From Hyphomonas sp. (GTDB taxonomy: Bacteria > Pseudomonadota > Alphaproteobacteria > Caulobacterales > Hyphomonadaceae), in the NCBI RefSeq assembly GCF_022844445.1, contig NZ_JALHLS010000011.1, forward strand, positions 1 to 64,000: a stretch of DNA of 64,000 nucleotides. Reading direction: 5' to 3'. How positions within the stretch are numbered: position 1 is the stretch's first letter; each line of letters begins with the position of its first letter. The notes beneath the pieces were generated by a model, which worked only from the letters and a program-made list of their open reading frames with translations, was not told the origin of the DNA and did no database searches. Below, piece by piece: positions 1-8,931 of the stretch. Both the position numbers and the translations under genes were made by a program.

Positions 1-1398
1 ACCGAGGGTTATGGCCCCAGCGAGCGCGCGGTGAACCAGCTGAAGGAGCAGGGCGCGGACGTTTTGCTCACCCTTGATTGCGGGGTGATGGCGCATGACC
101 CGCTGGCCCGCGCGGCGGAACTGGGCCTCGTGACCATCATCGTCGATCACCATCAGGCGGGGGAATTTCTGCCCGAGGCTTATGCGGTCATCAACCCGAA
201 CCGGCAGGACGATATCTCGGGGCTGGGATATCTCTGTGCCGCGGGCGTGTGCATGATCTTCATCTCCGCCGTGAACCGCGCGCTGCGCCAGCGTGGCTAT
301 TACGGCGAGCAGCGCCCCGAGCCCAACATGCTGCAATGGCTGGAACTCGCCGCACTCGCCACCGTGTGCGATGTGGTGCCGCTCAAGGGCCTGAACCGCG
401 CTTATGTGACCCAAGGCCTGAAGATCATGGCGCGGCGCGAGAATCTGGGGCTGTCCTGCCTTGCCGATGTGGCACGCCTGAAGCGGAAGCCCGACACCTA
501 TGCGCTGGGCTATCTCCTGGGCCCCCGGATCAATGCCGCGGGCCGCATCGGCAATGCGGCATTGGCGCTGAAGCTGCTGACCACACGCGACAAGGGCGAG
601 GCATCAGCCATCGCGCAGGAACTGGAACGGCTGAACCGCGAGCGCCAGGAAATCGAGATCGCGGTCGTCGACCAGGCGATGCAGCAGGCGGACGCGATGC
701 TGGGCAAGGAGCGCAATGCTTCCGTGCTGGTGGTGTCGAACAAGGGCTGGCATCCGGGCGTCGTGGGCCTTGCCGCCGCGCGCCTGAAGGAGCGCTTCTC
801 GCTGCCGTCCTTCGTGCTGGCGGAAGACAAGGCGGGCGTGCTCGCATCCGGCTCCGGCCGCTCGATTTCCGGAGTCGATCTGGGCCGCGCCGTGCGCGAT
901 GCTTTCGAGGGAGGCCTGATCGAGAAAGGCGGCGGCCACGCCATGGCGGCGGGCCTCACCGTCAAGAAGGAGCGATTGGGCGACCTCCGCGCCTTTATGG
1001 AGGAGCAGCTAGCCGCACAGGTGGCCGCAGCGGCAGACCGCGCCTTGTCCATTGATGCTGCCTTAAGTGCCGGCGGCGCCACGCTGGAACTGATCGAACT
1101 GCTGGAACAGGCGGGCCCTTATGGCACCGGCCACCCGTCACCCGTATTCGCATTCCCTGCGCACCGCGTGCTCTATGCCGATCAGGCGGGAACCGGCCAT
1201 ATCCGCTGCACGATCTGTTCGAGCGACGGTAAGAAGCTCAAGGCCATCGCCTTCCGCGCCATGGGCACCGAACTGGGCGAACTCCTCCTGTCCGAACGGC
1301 AAATGCCGCTCCACATCGCGGGGAGGCTGACAGTCGACGACTGGTCCGGCACAAGGGTTCCCAGCGTCATGATAGAAGATGCCGCACGAGTGAGTTGA
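1..1398 (+). CDS. recJ: Single-stranded-DNA-specific exonuclease RecJ (5' end missing)
   Basis: RecJ is a 5'-to-3' ssDNA exonuclease used in recombinational and mismatch repair in the cytoplasm. The reading frame is open from base 1 (first residues TEGYGPSER), so the gene begins upstream of the window and only about 465 residues are visible of a family length near 600. The metal-binding DHH signature VDHHQ follows the aspartate motif LTLDCG, and the DHHA1 C-terminal domain shows the GGGHAMAAG motif near the middle of the visible protein. An OB-like C-terminal part follows. The GTG at position 31 is internal, not a start. It is convergent with the RTX gene, with only four bases between the stop codons. 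Confidence 0.96.
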   Translation, partial: TEGYGPSERAVNQLKEQGADVLLTLDCGVMAHDPLARAAELGLVTIIVDHHQAGEFLPEAYAVINPNRQDDISGLGYLCAAGVCMIFISAVNRALRQRGYYGEQRPEPNMLQWLELAALATVCDVVPLKGLNRAYVTQGLKIMARRENLGLSCLADVARLKRKPDTYALGYLLGPRINAAGRIGNAALALKLLTTRDKGEASAIAQELERLNRERQEIEIAVVDQAMQQADAMLGKERNASVLVVSNKGWHPGVVGLAAARLKERFSLPSFVLAEDKAGVLASGSGRSISGVDLGRAVRDAFEGGLIEKGGGHAMAAGLTVKKERLGDLRAFMEEQLAAQVAAAADRALSIDAALSAGGATLELIELLEQAGPYGTGHPSPVFAFPAHRVLYADQAGTGHIRCTICSSDGKKLKAIAFRAMGTELGELLLSERQMPLHIAGRLTVDDWSGTRVPSVMIEDAARVS

Positions 1399-1402
1399 CC
1401 CC

Positions 1403-2413
1403 TCAGAGCAGGAAATTCGCTTCCGTGAGGGTCGCCGTCTGGGTGACGAAGATGGTGAGGTCGGCGATCATGTCGCCATCGGTATCGCCGGCGACGATCC
1501 ACTTGTCGCCCCGCTGGTAAACCCGCAGTTCCCCCGCAGCGCCGCTGAAGGCCTGATCGCCGATATAGGTGAAGGCGTCCGGCTCTCCGCCGTCGATGGC
1601 ATCGATCGTGTAGAGGTCGATCACGTCATCGGCCTCCACCGACCTGATCCGGTCTATTCCATCCGTCCGGTTCGAATCCGACACATCGCTATAGGTGAAG
1701 GTATCGGTGCCGGCGCCGCCGATCAGCACGTCCGCGCCGTGTCCGCCTACCAGCCAATCAGCGCCGTCGCGGCCGTTCAGCACATCATCGCCGTCATTGC
1801 CCACGATCTCGTCGGCAAGGCTGCCGCCGGTCAGCCGGTCATTGCCGCTGCCCGAATAGAACCACATGAGTTCGAAGCCAGACACCTTGATGCCATTGCC
1901 CATGTCGCGCCCGCCCACGGCGAGGTTGAGGGTAAGATCCGCCGTGTTGTCCTGCAATGACAGCCGGATGTAATCGACCCCGGCGCCGCCATTGACCGTG
2001 GTGTTGCCGCTTCCGAAGAAGAACCCGACGAAGTCGTTTCCCGCTCCGGTTCTGATGATGTCGTTGCCGCCATTGCTGAGGACCCAGTCATTCTCGGTCG
2101 AACCGAAGATGACGTCGTCACCCTCGCTGTCCTCGATCAGGGTGTGATTGCCGGCTTCTTCGGTGGCCGAGAAGGTCCAGTTGGTGAAGGTCCACTGCCG
2201 CGCATCGAGAAGATGCGTATCGCCCAGCCTCACATAAATCTCGTTGTAATACTCGGGCACAACATTGTTGAAATGCACCTGGTCGGAAATCTGGACGCCG
2301 TCGAACTGGGCGGCGGAAAGCGTGATCTGCACCCCGTAGAGTTCGAAACTCTCGACGCCCGGAAGCTCGAATACGCTGAAGTCGGTGTTGGATATGGCTT
2401 GAAGCGTGGTCAT
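1403..2413 (-). CDS. RTX-type calcium-binding repeat protein, probably secreted
   Basis: A 336-residue acidic protein without an N-terminal signal peptide. The central part contains nonapeptide glycine/aspartate repeats of the hemolysin type (GNDRLTGG, GNDGDDVLNG, GADVLIGGAGTD), which bind calcium as a parallel beta-roll. The C-terminus after the repeats (TFTYSDVSDS onward) resembles the M10/serralysin-type C-terminal secretion region, so export through a type I system is likely. No protease motif is visible and the N-terminal 140 residues are unrecognised. No type I secretion genes lie nearby. A family name beyond RTX repeat protein cannot be given. Confidence 0.85.
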   Translation of the reverse strand: MTTLQAISNTDFSVFELPGVESFELYGVQITLSAAQFDGVQISDQVHFNNVVPEYYNEIYVRLGDTHLLDARQWTFTNWTFSATEEAGNHTLIEDSEGDDVIFGSTENDWVLSNGGNDIIRTGAGNDFVGFFFGSGNTTVNGGAGVDYIRLSLQDNTADLTLNLAVGGRDMGNGIKVSGFELMWFYSGSGNDRLTGGSLADEIVGNDGDDVLNGRDGADWLVGGHGADVLIGGAGTDTFTYSDVSDSNRTDGIDRIRSVEADDVIDLYTIDAIDGGEPDAFTYIGDQAFSGAAGELRVYQRGDKWIVAGDTDGDMIADLTIFVTQTATLTEANFLL

Positions 2414-2742
2414 CGCGGCGACGGGCCTCCGGTTTCAACAATATTGCCTCAGGCGGCGATGACATAACCTTTGGTGAGGTTTTGGCAACCACGGTCGGTT
2501 TTCGGGGTTAATGGCACGGCCCTGCGGCAACGGGCCGGGGGAGGCTATGGTGGCCGTTCCCGCAGCTTGCGGGCAGCATTCCGACGCCGCACCTCGATCT
2601 GGCCAGGCCGGGGCGAACCCGTTCTATTCACAGCGCAAATCACTTTGGGCGCCGCCGCCAGCCGGGAATATGCCGCACACTTCACCTGAGGCTTGCCAAG
2701 CCTCCCGAACGCCCGTATAGAGGCCCCGCTTTCGAGCACGGG
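2414..2742. other. Intergenic region between RTX gene and tRNA-Glu
   Basis: 329 bases without a convincing gene. It must hold the promoter of the minus-strand RTX gene at its left side and that of tRNA-Glu at its right side. Several short GC-rich inverted repeats are present around 2510-2580, but no recognisable RNA family or conserved protein was seen. Short frames on both strands lack ribosome binding sites and family features. Confidence 0.5.
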
Positions 2743-2817
2743 GCGCCCTTCGTCTATCGGTTAGGACGACAGCCTTTCACGTTGTAAAGACGGGTTCGAC
2801 TCCCGTAGGGCGCGCCA
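2743..2817 (+). tRNA. tRNA-Glu (anticodon UUC), island integration target
   Basis: A complete cloverleaf is visible. The acceptor arms are 2743-2749 and 2807-2813, the anticodon loop CTTTCAC gives TTC, the T-arm has GGTTCGACTCC, the discriminator is G and a CCA is encoded at 2815-2817. The last part of the gene (from 2800) is repeated at 16403-16422, so this is the attachment site used by the downstream island. Integration regenerated an intact tRNA next to the integrase. Confidence 0.96.
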
Positions 2818-2819
2818 TT
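2800..2819. repeat. Left attachment-site repeat (attL core) in tRNA-Glu
   Basis: The 20-bp sequence ctcccgtagggcgcgccatt covers the T-arm 3' strand, the acceptor 3' strand, the CCA and two further bases. An identical copy is at 16403-16422. This is the usual core for integrases that use tRNA 3' ends. Confidence 0.93.
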
Positions 2820-2882
2820 CCAACGCTAAGTCGTTGAAGCAGCGATAAAACATCAAAATCAATAGGTTGGCTGATCCGGGTT

Positions 2883-2915
2883 GCTACATCAACTCGCTAC
2901 ATGGGTCCGCTACAT
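2883..2915. repeat. Three gctacat repeats, candidate integrase arm-type sites
   Basis: The heptamer gctacat occurs at 2883, 2896 and 2909, exactly 13 bp apart, between attL and the integrase start. A further copy with the same flank (tgctacatca) is at 16334-16340 inside the right end, followed by gctact at 16345. Regular spacing and presence at both ends fit arm-type integrase or excisionase binding sites. They also argue that the integrase starts after the repeats. Confidence 0.55.
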
Positions 2916-2916
2916 T

Positions 2917-4758
2917 ATGGTTCGCATGACACACCTCATCTGGAGAAATGGCAGAGCATATTTCCGCTACCGGCTACCTCTTGAACTCCGCGCCATACCT
3001 CGGCCAGCCCATTGGCCGAATGAGCTTCAAGAGCTGGTGAGCGAGGTCAAGCCGGAGCAGCTCAAGAACGAGCTGTCAAAGGCTCTCGACACTCGGGATG
3101 AGCGGCTGGCGAAGAGGCGGGCTGCCGTGGAAGTCGTAAAGGCGGAGGACCTGATCAGGCGGGCGACAGAGTTCCTCCAGAAGGGGCCACGCGCCTCGAT
3201 TTCCAGCGCCGACATCACCCTGATGGCTGCCCAATATGGGAGCAGGATGGTCCGTCATGATCTTGACTTGCGAAAGAAGGGTATGGGCCTTCGCTTGCCT
3301 ACCGTTGGCCAGGAACTGAGCGCCAAGCTCCTCGACAAGCCCTTGCCCAAGGCAACCATCGACAACAGCGAACCGGGTTTGACGGATGATGACCTCGACC
3401 TCCTGACGTTCGCAGCTGAGCAGATGGCACCCGAAATCAAACAAGCGCTTGCCCGGCAGCGCCCCACTCAGGCTGTCAAGGATGCGGTTGTGAAGGTTCT
3501 CAACGAGGCAGGGATCATCTTGGATGCTCGTTCGCCTGAGCGCCGGGAGATGGAGCTCGCCTTTCTCGAACAGTACGCCAAGGCGCTTGATGTCTATGCT
3601 GCTCGTAACGCTGGAATGATCGTGCCGAACCCGGTGGCCCCGCAGCCCGGTGGCCAAGTTCCCACCATTCAGAAAGCATTCGACGTGTGGAAGACGGGGT
3701 CTGGAACGCGCGGAGAGAAGCTACCAGCGGCAAGTTCGGTGGAGGAGGCTTCCTATGCAGTCAGACGCTTCAAGGAGCTGCATGGCGACCACTTCATCAT
3801 AGACATCACCTCCGCTCACGCCCGCGCCTTTCGTGATGCAATGGCCAAAGTTCCTCCACGCCTTCCCTTGGAGCTGCAGAAACTCCCCTTGCCCAAGCTG
3901 CTCCAGAGCCGCGATCTACCGCCCGGCCAGCCTGCTGCAGCAACGATCAACAAACGGCTCACACTGCTGTCTGCCATCCTGCATAAGGCTGCCCTTCACC
4001 ACGGTGTCAAACACAGTGGGGCGGGTAAATGGAACAACCCGTTCGAGGGCCTGAAGATTGCCGAGAAGGGCGGTGCCAAGAGCAAGCGCTCAAAGTTCAA
4101 CATGGAAGACCTGAAGATCATCATCAGCCAACCCTTCATCATCATGGGTGATGACGACAAGAAGGGCGGCAAAGGGATGGCAGCCCGTTGGTTGCCGCTG
4201 CTTGGCATGTTCACTGGCGCACGGCGCGGAGAACTCGCACAGCTCAAGATCGAGGATGTCATGACGGAGGAGGGGGTAGTCTTCCTACGGATCATGGACC
4301 TTGGCGAGGATCAATCGGTGAAGGGCAGCGGATCGGTTCGACGGGTTCCGATCCATCCTGAGCTGGTAAAGTGCGGCTTCTTGGAGTTCGTTCAAAACCG
4401 GAGAGCCAAAGGCAAGACCGGCGATTGGCTCTTCCCGAACCTCAAGACGAACCGCAAGGGGGATCGGGGCGACGCATGGGGCCGGTGGTTCGGCAATCAG
4501 TTGGAGTCACTTGGAGTCGATGCCGGTGGCCGGAAGGTCTATCACTCGTTCAGACACACCTTCATCGCACGATGCCGGGAGGCCGAGCTGGAACTGGAGA
4601 TACGCTTTGCACTCACCGGGCATTCGGACGGCGGGTCGGTTGGCCAGAGCTACGGCGGTGACGAGGGCGGGTTCAAGCACTCATTGCAGCGCCTTCACCG
4701 CGAGATTTCCAAGGTCAGTTATCCGGGGCTGGACCTTACCCCTCTCTATCCCGCTTGA
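2917..4758 (+). CDS. Tyrosine-type site-specific integrase
   Basis: A phage-type tyrosine recombinase that integrates and excises the island at tRNA-Glu. It is about 613 residues from the ATG at 2917. An in-frame TTG at 2881 would run through the gctacat repeats and is less likely; ATG 2926 is an alternative. The long N-terminal and core-binding part is followed by a C-terminal catalytic domain with TGARRGEL (first catalytic Arg), HSFRHTF (His and second Arg), LTGHSD and SYGG (nucleophile Tyr). The N-terminus (MTHLIWRNGRAYFRYRLP) resembles the DUF6538-type start common in alphaproteobacterial integrases. No clear Shine-Dalgarno is seen. Confidence 0.92.
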   Translation: MVRMTHLIWRNGRAYFRYRLPLELRAIPRPAHWPNELQELVSEVKPEQLKNELSKALDTRDERLAKRRAAVEVVKAEDLIRRATEFLQKGPRASISSADITLMAAQYGSRMVRHDLDLRKKGMGLRLPTVGQELSAKLLDKPLPKATIDNSEPGLTDDDLDLLTFAAEQMAPEIKQALARQRPTQAVKDAVVKVLNEAGIILDARSPERREMELAFLEQYAKALDVYAARNAGMIVPNPVAPQPGGQVPTIQKAFDVWKTGSGTRGEKLPAASSVEEASYAVRRFKELHGDHFIIDITSAHARAFRDAMAKVPPRLPLELQKLPLPKLLQSRDLPPGQPAAATINKRLTLLSAILHKAALHHGVKHSGAGKWNNPFEGLKIAEKGGAKSKRSKFNMEDLKIIISQPFIIMGDDDKKGGKGMAARWLPLLGMFTGARRGELAQLKIEDVMTEEGVVFLRIMDLGEDQSVKGSGSVRRVPIHPELVKCGFLEFVQNRRAKGKTGDWLFPNLKTNRKGDRGDAWGRWFGNQLESLGVDAGGRKVYHSFRHTFIARCREAELELEIRFALTGHSDGGSVGQSYGGDEGGFKHSLQRLHREISKVSYPGLDLTPLYPA

Positions 4759-4810
4759 TCGAGCCGTGACAATCAGTGACAGTGCCTCCTCGTGAGGAGT
4801 CGCAGTGCCT

Positions 4811-6646
4811 ATGAACCAGCAAGCCCTTTCCGCCTTCATCTGGTCCGTTGCAGACCTCCTGCGGGGCGACTACAAGCAGTCCGACTACGGCAAGGTCATC
4901 CTGCCCTTCACGGTGCTGCGGCGGCTGGATTGCGTTCTGGAGGTCACCAAGCCTGCCGTGCTGAAGGAGCTGGAGGTCCGCAAGGCCAGTGGGGTGAACC
5001 CGGAACCGTTCCTGCTCAGGAAGTCGGGGCAGTCCTTCTTCAACGCCTCCGACATGGACCTGAAGAAGCTCATGGGTGACGCGGACCACATCCGCCAGAA
5101 CCTTGAGAGCTACGTCCAAGGCTTCTCCGCCAATGTCCGCGACATCTTCGAGCGCTTCGAGTTCGCCGTCCAGATCGATAAGCTGGCCAAGGCCGGGCTG
5201 CTCTATCAGGTAACGGAGAAGTTCGCCCGCATTGACCTCCACCCTGATGCCGTCAGCAACGCCCAGATGGGTGCCGTGTTCGAGGAGCTGATCCGGAAGT
5301 TCGCCGAACTCTCCAACGAGACGGCGGGTGAACACTTCACCCCGCGCGAGGTCATCCGCCTCATGGTCGATCTGCTGTTTGTGGAGGACAACGACATCCT
5401 CTCCAAGCCCGGCGTGGTCCGCACCATCTACGATCCCACCGCTGGCACCGGCGGCATGTTGTCGGTCGCGGGCGAGTATCTGGCCGAACTCAACCCCAAG
5501 GCCAGCCTCGTGATGTACGGGCAGGAGCTGAACGACGCCTCCTACGCCATCTGCAAGGCGGACATGCTCATCAAGGGCCAGGACGTCGGCAACATCATTG
5601 CAGGCAACACGCTCTCGGACGACGGACACTCCTCCTCCAAGTTCGACTACATGCTCTCCAACCCGCCCTTTGGCGTCGAGTGGAAGAAGGTCGAGAAGGA
5701 GGTTCGCCGCGAGGCAGAGCAACAGGGGTTCAATGGCCGCTTCGGGCCGGGGCTGCCGCGTGTCTCTGATGGCTCGCTGCTCTTCCTCATGCACCTCCTG
5801 TCCAAGATGCGCCCGGCCAAGGATGGTGGCTCACGCTTCGGCATCGTGTTGAACGGCTCGCCCCTGTTCACTGGTGGTGCTGGCAGCGGGGAGAGCGAGA
5901 TCAGGCGCTACGTGCTGGAGAATGACCTGCTGGAGGCCATCGTCGGGCTGCCCACCGACATGTTCTACAACACCGGCATCTCCACCTATGTGTGGATCGT
6001 GTCGAACCGCAAGCCAGCGCACCGCAAGGGCAAGGTGCAACTCATCGATGCGAGTGCCTTCTGGCAGAAGATGCGGAAGAGCTTAGGGTCGAAGCGCAAG
6101 GAGATGAGCGAGGATCACATCGCTGACATCACGCGGCTGTTCGGCGGGTTCTGCGAAGCACAGATGGCAACGGTGCTGACTGCCGAGGGCAAGGAACTGG
6201 TCCGGCATTTGGTCATGGATGGTGAGGCCGTGCCTGAGGCACCGGAAGGCGGCAAGGTGAAGCTGGTACCGCTGTCGCGCATCTTCGCCAACGTATCATT
6301 TGGCTATCGCACCATCACGGTGGAGCGGCCCCTGCGTGACGACAAGGGCAACATCGTGAAAGGAGAGAAAGGTAAGCTCAAGGGCAAGCCTCAGCCAGAT
6401 GCCAGCTTGCGGGACACCGAGAACGTGCCGTTGATTGAGGATGTGGAAACCTACTTCGCCCGCGAGGTGTTGCCCCATGCCGAGGATGCGTGGATTGACC
6501 ATGAGAAGACGAAGGTGGGCTACGGGATACCCTTCAATCGTCACTTCTACGTCTTCGAGCCGCCGCGCCCATTGGCCGAGATTGATGCCGATCTGAAGCA
6601 GGTGACCGACCGCATCAAGGCCATGATCGAGGGGTTAGCCGCATGA
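4811..6646 (+). CDS. hsdM: Type I restriction-modification methyltransferase subunit HsdM
   Basis: HsdM is the N6-adenine methyltransferase subunit of a type I R-M complex, working as M2S1 for methylation. The helical N-terminal domain ([16 protein letters not shown]) is followed by the SAM motif DPTAGTGGM near residue 210 and the catalytic NPPFG near residue 285, both intact. Length is 611-613 residues, normal for the family. ATG 4811 gives the usual N-terminus MNQQALS; a GTG at 4805 is closer to the GAGGA at 4794-4798 and is possible. The stop overlaps the hsdS start (ATGA), so the two are translationally coupled. Confidence 0.96.
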   Translation: MNQQALSAFIWSVADLLRGDYKQSDYGKVILPFTVLRRLDCVLEVTKPAVLKELEVRKASGVNPEPFLLRKSGQSFFNASDMDLKKLMGDADHIRQNLESYVQGFSANVRDIFERFEFAVQIDKLAKAGLLYQVTEKFARIDLHPDAVSNAQMGAVFEELIRKFAELSNETAGEHFTPREVIRLMVDLLFVEDNDILSKPGVVRTIYDPTAGTGGMLSVAGEYLAELNPKASLVMYGQELNDASYAICKADMLIKGQDVGNIIAGNTLSDDGHSSSKFDYMLSNPPFGVEWKKVEKEVRREAEQQGFNGRFGPGLPRVSDGSLLFLMHLLSKMRPAKDGGSRFGIVLNGSPLFTGGAGSGESEIRRYVLENDLLEAIVGLPTDMFYNTGISTYVWIVSNRKPAHRKGKVQLIDASAFWQKMRKSLGSKRKEMSEDHIADITRLFGGFCEAQMATVLTAEGKELVRHLVMDGEAVPEAPEGGKVKLVPLSRIFANVSFGYRTITVERPLRDDKGNIVKGEKGKLKGKPQPDASLRDTENVPLIEDVETYFAREVLPHAEDAWIDHEKTKVGYGIPFNRHFYVFEPPRPLAEIDADLKQVTDRIKAMIEGLAA

Positions 6647-7980
6647 GTTTCCTGCGCTATCCGCGATACAGGGCATCGGGCGTCGAGTGGCTGGGGGATG
6701 TGCCAGAGCATTGGGATCTGAAGCGCCTGAAGTTCTGTCTGAGGCTTGTCACTGAGAAAGCCGAAAGCCGTACGCGGGCAGTGGCATTGGAAAATATAGA
6801 GAGTTGGACGGGGCGTCTCGTTGAAGGTGAAGGCGAGTACGATGGCGATGGCGTTGCATTCGTTGAGGGTGATCTTATTTTTGGTAAGCTGAGGCCTTAT
6901 CTGGCCAAGGTCCATCTCGCAGATAGATCAGGCGAAGCGGTCGGTGACTTCCACGTCTGCCGTCCTGTGAAAGGTGTGCATGGTCGGTACGCACTTCGCT
7001 ACATGCTGAACCCAGCGTTCATATCGACTGTTGACGGTTCAACCTACGGCGCAAAAATGCCGAGAGTATCATGGGACTTCATGGCAGACTTGCCGTTTCC
7101 CATTCCTCCAGAGATAGATCAACACGCCATCGCCTCGTTCCTCGACCGTGAGACGGCTAAGATTGATGCGCTGGTGGAGGAGCAGAAGCGCCTCATCGAC
7201 CTGCTGAAGGAGAAACGCCAAGCCGTCATCACCCAAGCCGTCACCAAGGGCCTCAACCCCAATGCCCCGATGAAGCCCTCAGGCATTGAGTGGCTAGGTG
7301 ACATCCCGTCACATTGGACCATAAGAAAACTTGGACATGTTGCCTTTATGCAAGAAGGCCCAGGTCTCAGGAACTGGCAATTCACAGACTCGGGAACTCG
7401 GGTCATCTGCGTAACAAACATCACAGAGTCTGGGATTGACTTTGATCGTTATGAGAAATTCATCTCTCCGCAGGAGTACGCTGAGAGCTATCGCCACTTC
7501 ACTGTTTCTAAAGGCGACTTGCTCTTGTCCAGCTCAGGTAATTCATGGGGAAAAGTTGCTGTATTCGACGGTGATGAAGAGGTAATACTCAATACAAGCA
7601 CAATTCGCCTAAACGAGAAAGACAATGCACTGATGTCTGTCTCGTACCTTTTTTATCTATTGATGTCTCCCTCTGTGAGAGAGCAACTGGCGCTCGCAAT
7701 GACTGGTGCTTGTCAGCCTAACTTTGGTCCATCACATCTGTCAGAAGTGTTAGTTCCAGTTCCAACGGCGCAAGAACAACAATCAATTGTCAAGAAACTC
7801 TTCTGCGAGATTGGAAGCATTAACAATTTAGTGTCAGAGGCCGAACGTGCAACATTGTTTCTTCTGGAACGCCGCAGTGCGGTGATTTCGGCCGCCGTAA
7901 CAGGTGGGATTGATGTGCGCAGCCTCGTTCGTGCGCAGGTCGAAAAGCAACTGGAACCAGACGGAATGGAGGCAGCATGA
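6643..7980 (+). CDS. hsdS: Type I R-M specificity subunit HsdS
   Basis: HsdS recognises the bipartite DNA target through two target recognition domains (TRDs). The protein of 445 residues shows the internal duplication expected: [13 protein letters not shown] near residue 10 and [13 protein letters not shown] near residue 212 open the two halves. The conserved helical spacer ([20 protein letters not shown]) lies between them near residue 165. Both TRD-coding stretches, above all 7310-7870, are much more AT-rich than the spacer or hsdM. That mosaic is typical of TRD exchange between R-M systems. The target sequence cannot be predicted from the sequence alone. Confidence 0.95.
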   Translation: MSFLRYPRYRASGVEWLGDVPEHWDLKRLKFCLRLVTEKAESRTRAVALENIESWTGRLVEGEGEYDGDGVAFVEGDLIFGKLRPYLAKVHLADRSGEAVGDFHVCRPVKGVHGRYALRYMLNPAFISTVDGSTYGAKMPRVSWDFMADLPFPIPPEIDQHAIASFLDRETAKIDALVEEQKRLIDLLKEKRQAVITQAVTKGLNPNAPMKPSGIEWLGDIPSHWTIRKLGHVAFMQEGPGLRNWQFTDSGTRVICVTNITESGIDFDRYEKFISPQEYAESYRHFTVSKGDLLLSSSGNSWGKVAVFDGDEEVILNTSTIRLNEKDNALMSVSYLFYLLMSPSVREQLALAMTGACQPNFGPSHLSEVLVPVPTAQEQQSIVKKLFCEIGSINNLVSEAERATLFLLERRSAVISAAVTGGIDVRSLVRAQVEKQLEPDGMEAA

Positions 7981-8016
7981 AGTATGCAGTCAGTTACCGT
8001 GTGAGGACCATGTAAG

Positions 8017-8931
8017 ATGCCGCCTACAAAACCTACCAGTTTGTTCATCAAACGCTTTCCGGCGGATTGGGAGAACAAGCCGGACATCGTCAGCGCTTTG
8101 CAAGCCTATGAAACAAGCCTTGTTCTTGTTGCGTATGGCCGCTTCCCACACGCTCTTACAAACTGCGTCTCAGCAATAGAAGGCCTCCTGAAGGCAGTGG
8201 TGCCAAATACCAAGGGAAAAAGGCTGTTTGAGGTCTTCGAAGAGGCAGCGAAGTTGTCATCACGAGTTGACGCGTTCTCCAAACCCGGACTGACTGAACT
8301 CAGAGTGGCCCGCAACGATTTCATACACAGCGGCTTCAGTCCGGAAGATGATGGCAAGGCCGTCGATCTTCTGGTTGGTGTCGGCTTTCCATTTTTCGAA
8401 CTATGCCTAAATGAGTTCTGCTCATACGACATAGCAGCCAGCACTGATGGGGAAATCGTCATTCATTTGAACGTCGCCCAGAGCGTTCACAAGATGGCTA
8501 CTTCAAGTGGCATAGCTAGATTAGGCTATTGCATTGATAGTCTGGGCCATTTGATACGATTGAGTTTCGCCAAGAGGGACTTGTCCGATTGGGCTGAGAT
8601 TGCAGACCACGACGACCAAACTGGTAACAAGTTCTTTAGGCTCAAGGAACGCAAGGATCGACTTGATCTGTCGGAAGAGATGACTTGGTTGTTCGACTGC
8701 CCGGTCTGCGGCGGTTTTGAATGTAACATGGTTGAACTCGGTTACACCGAAGACGACGGTAGCGACCTTACCGCTTCAGCGATGCGGTGTGCGGAATGTG
8801 ATTTCAAAGCGGGTCCAACCAAGCCATTCATGTGCGAAGTCCTTATGGCAGATCAGGTTGAGGCAACGAAGGATGCCATACGCATAGAGTACGGGCTGCT
8901 AAAGGACCCAGCGGATGAACCTCCCCAATAA
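8017..8931 (+). CDS. HEPN-like protein with C-terminal zinc ribbon, inside hsd operon
   Basis: A 304-residue protein of unnamed family placed between hsdS and hsdR. The ATG at 8017 has GTGAGGA nine bases upstream, and its end overlaps the hsdR start by 17 bases. The N-terminal half is an alpha-helical segment ending in the motif RNDFIH (R99, H104). This fits the R-x4-H signature of HEPN ribonucleases, including the polar residue after Arg. The C-terminal part has two cysteine pairs, CPVC near residue 228 and CAEC near residue 259, which look like a zinc ribbon. The gene is less GC-rich than hsdM or hsdR. HEPN domains are known companions of R-M systems; RNase activity here is inference. Confidence 0.7.
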   Translation: MPPTKPTSLFIKRFPADWENKPDIVSALQAYETSLVLVAYGRFPHALTNCVSAIEGLLKAVVPNTKGKRLFEVFEEAAKLSSRVDAFSKPGLTELRVARNDFIHSGFSPEDDGKAVDLLVGVGFPFFELCLNEFCSYDIAASTDGEIVIHLNVAQSVHKMATSSGIARLGYCIDSLGHLIRLSFAKRDLSDWAEIADHDDQTGNKFFRLKERKDRLDLSEEMTWLFDCPVCGGFECNMVELGYTEDDGSDLTASAMRCAECDFKAGPTKPFMCEVLMADQVEATKDAIRIEYGLLKDPADEPPQ

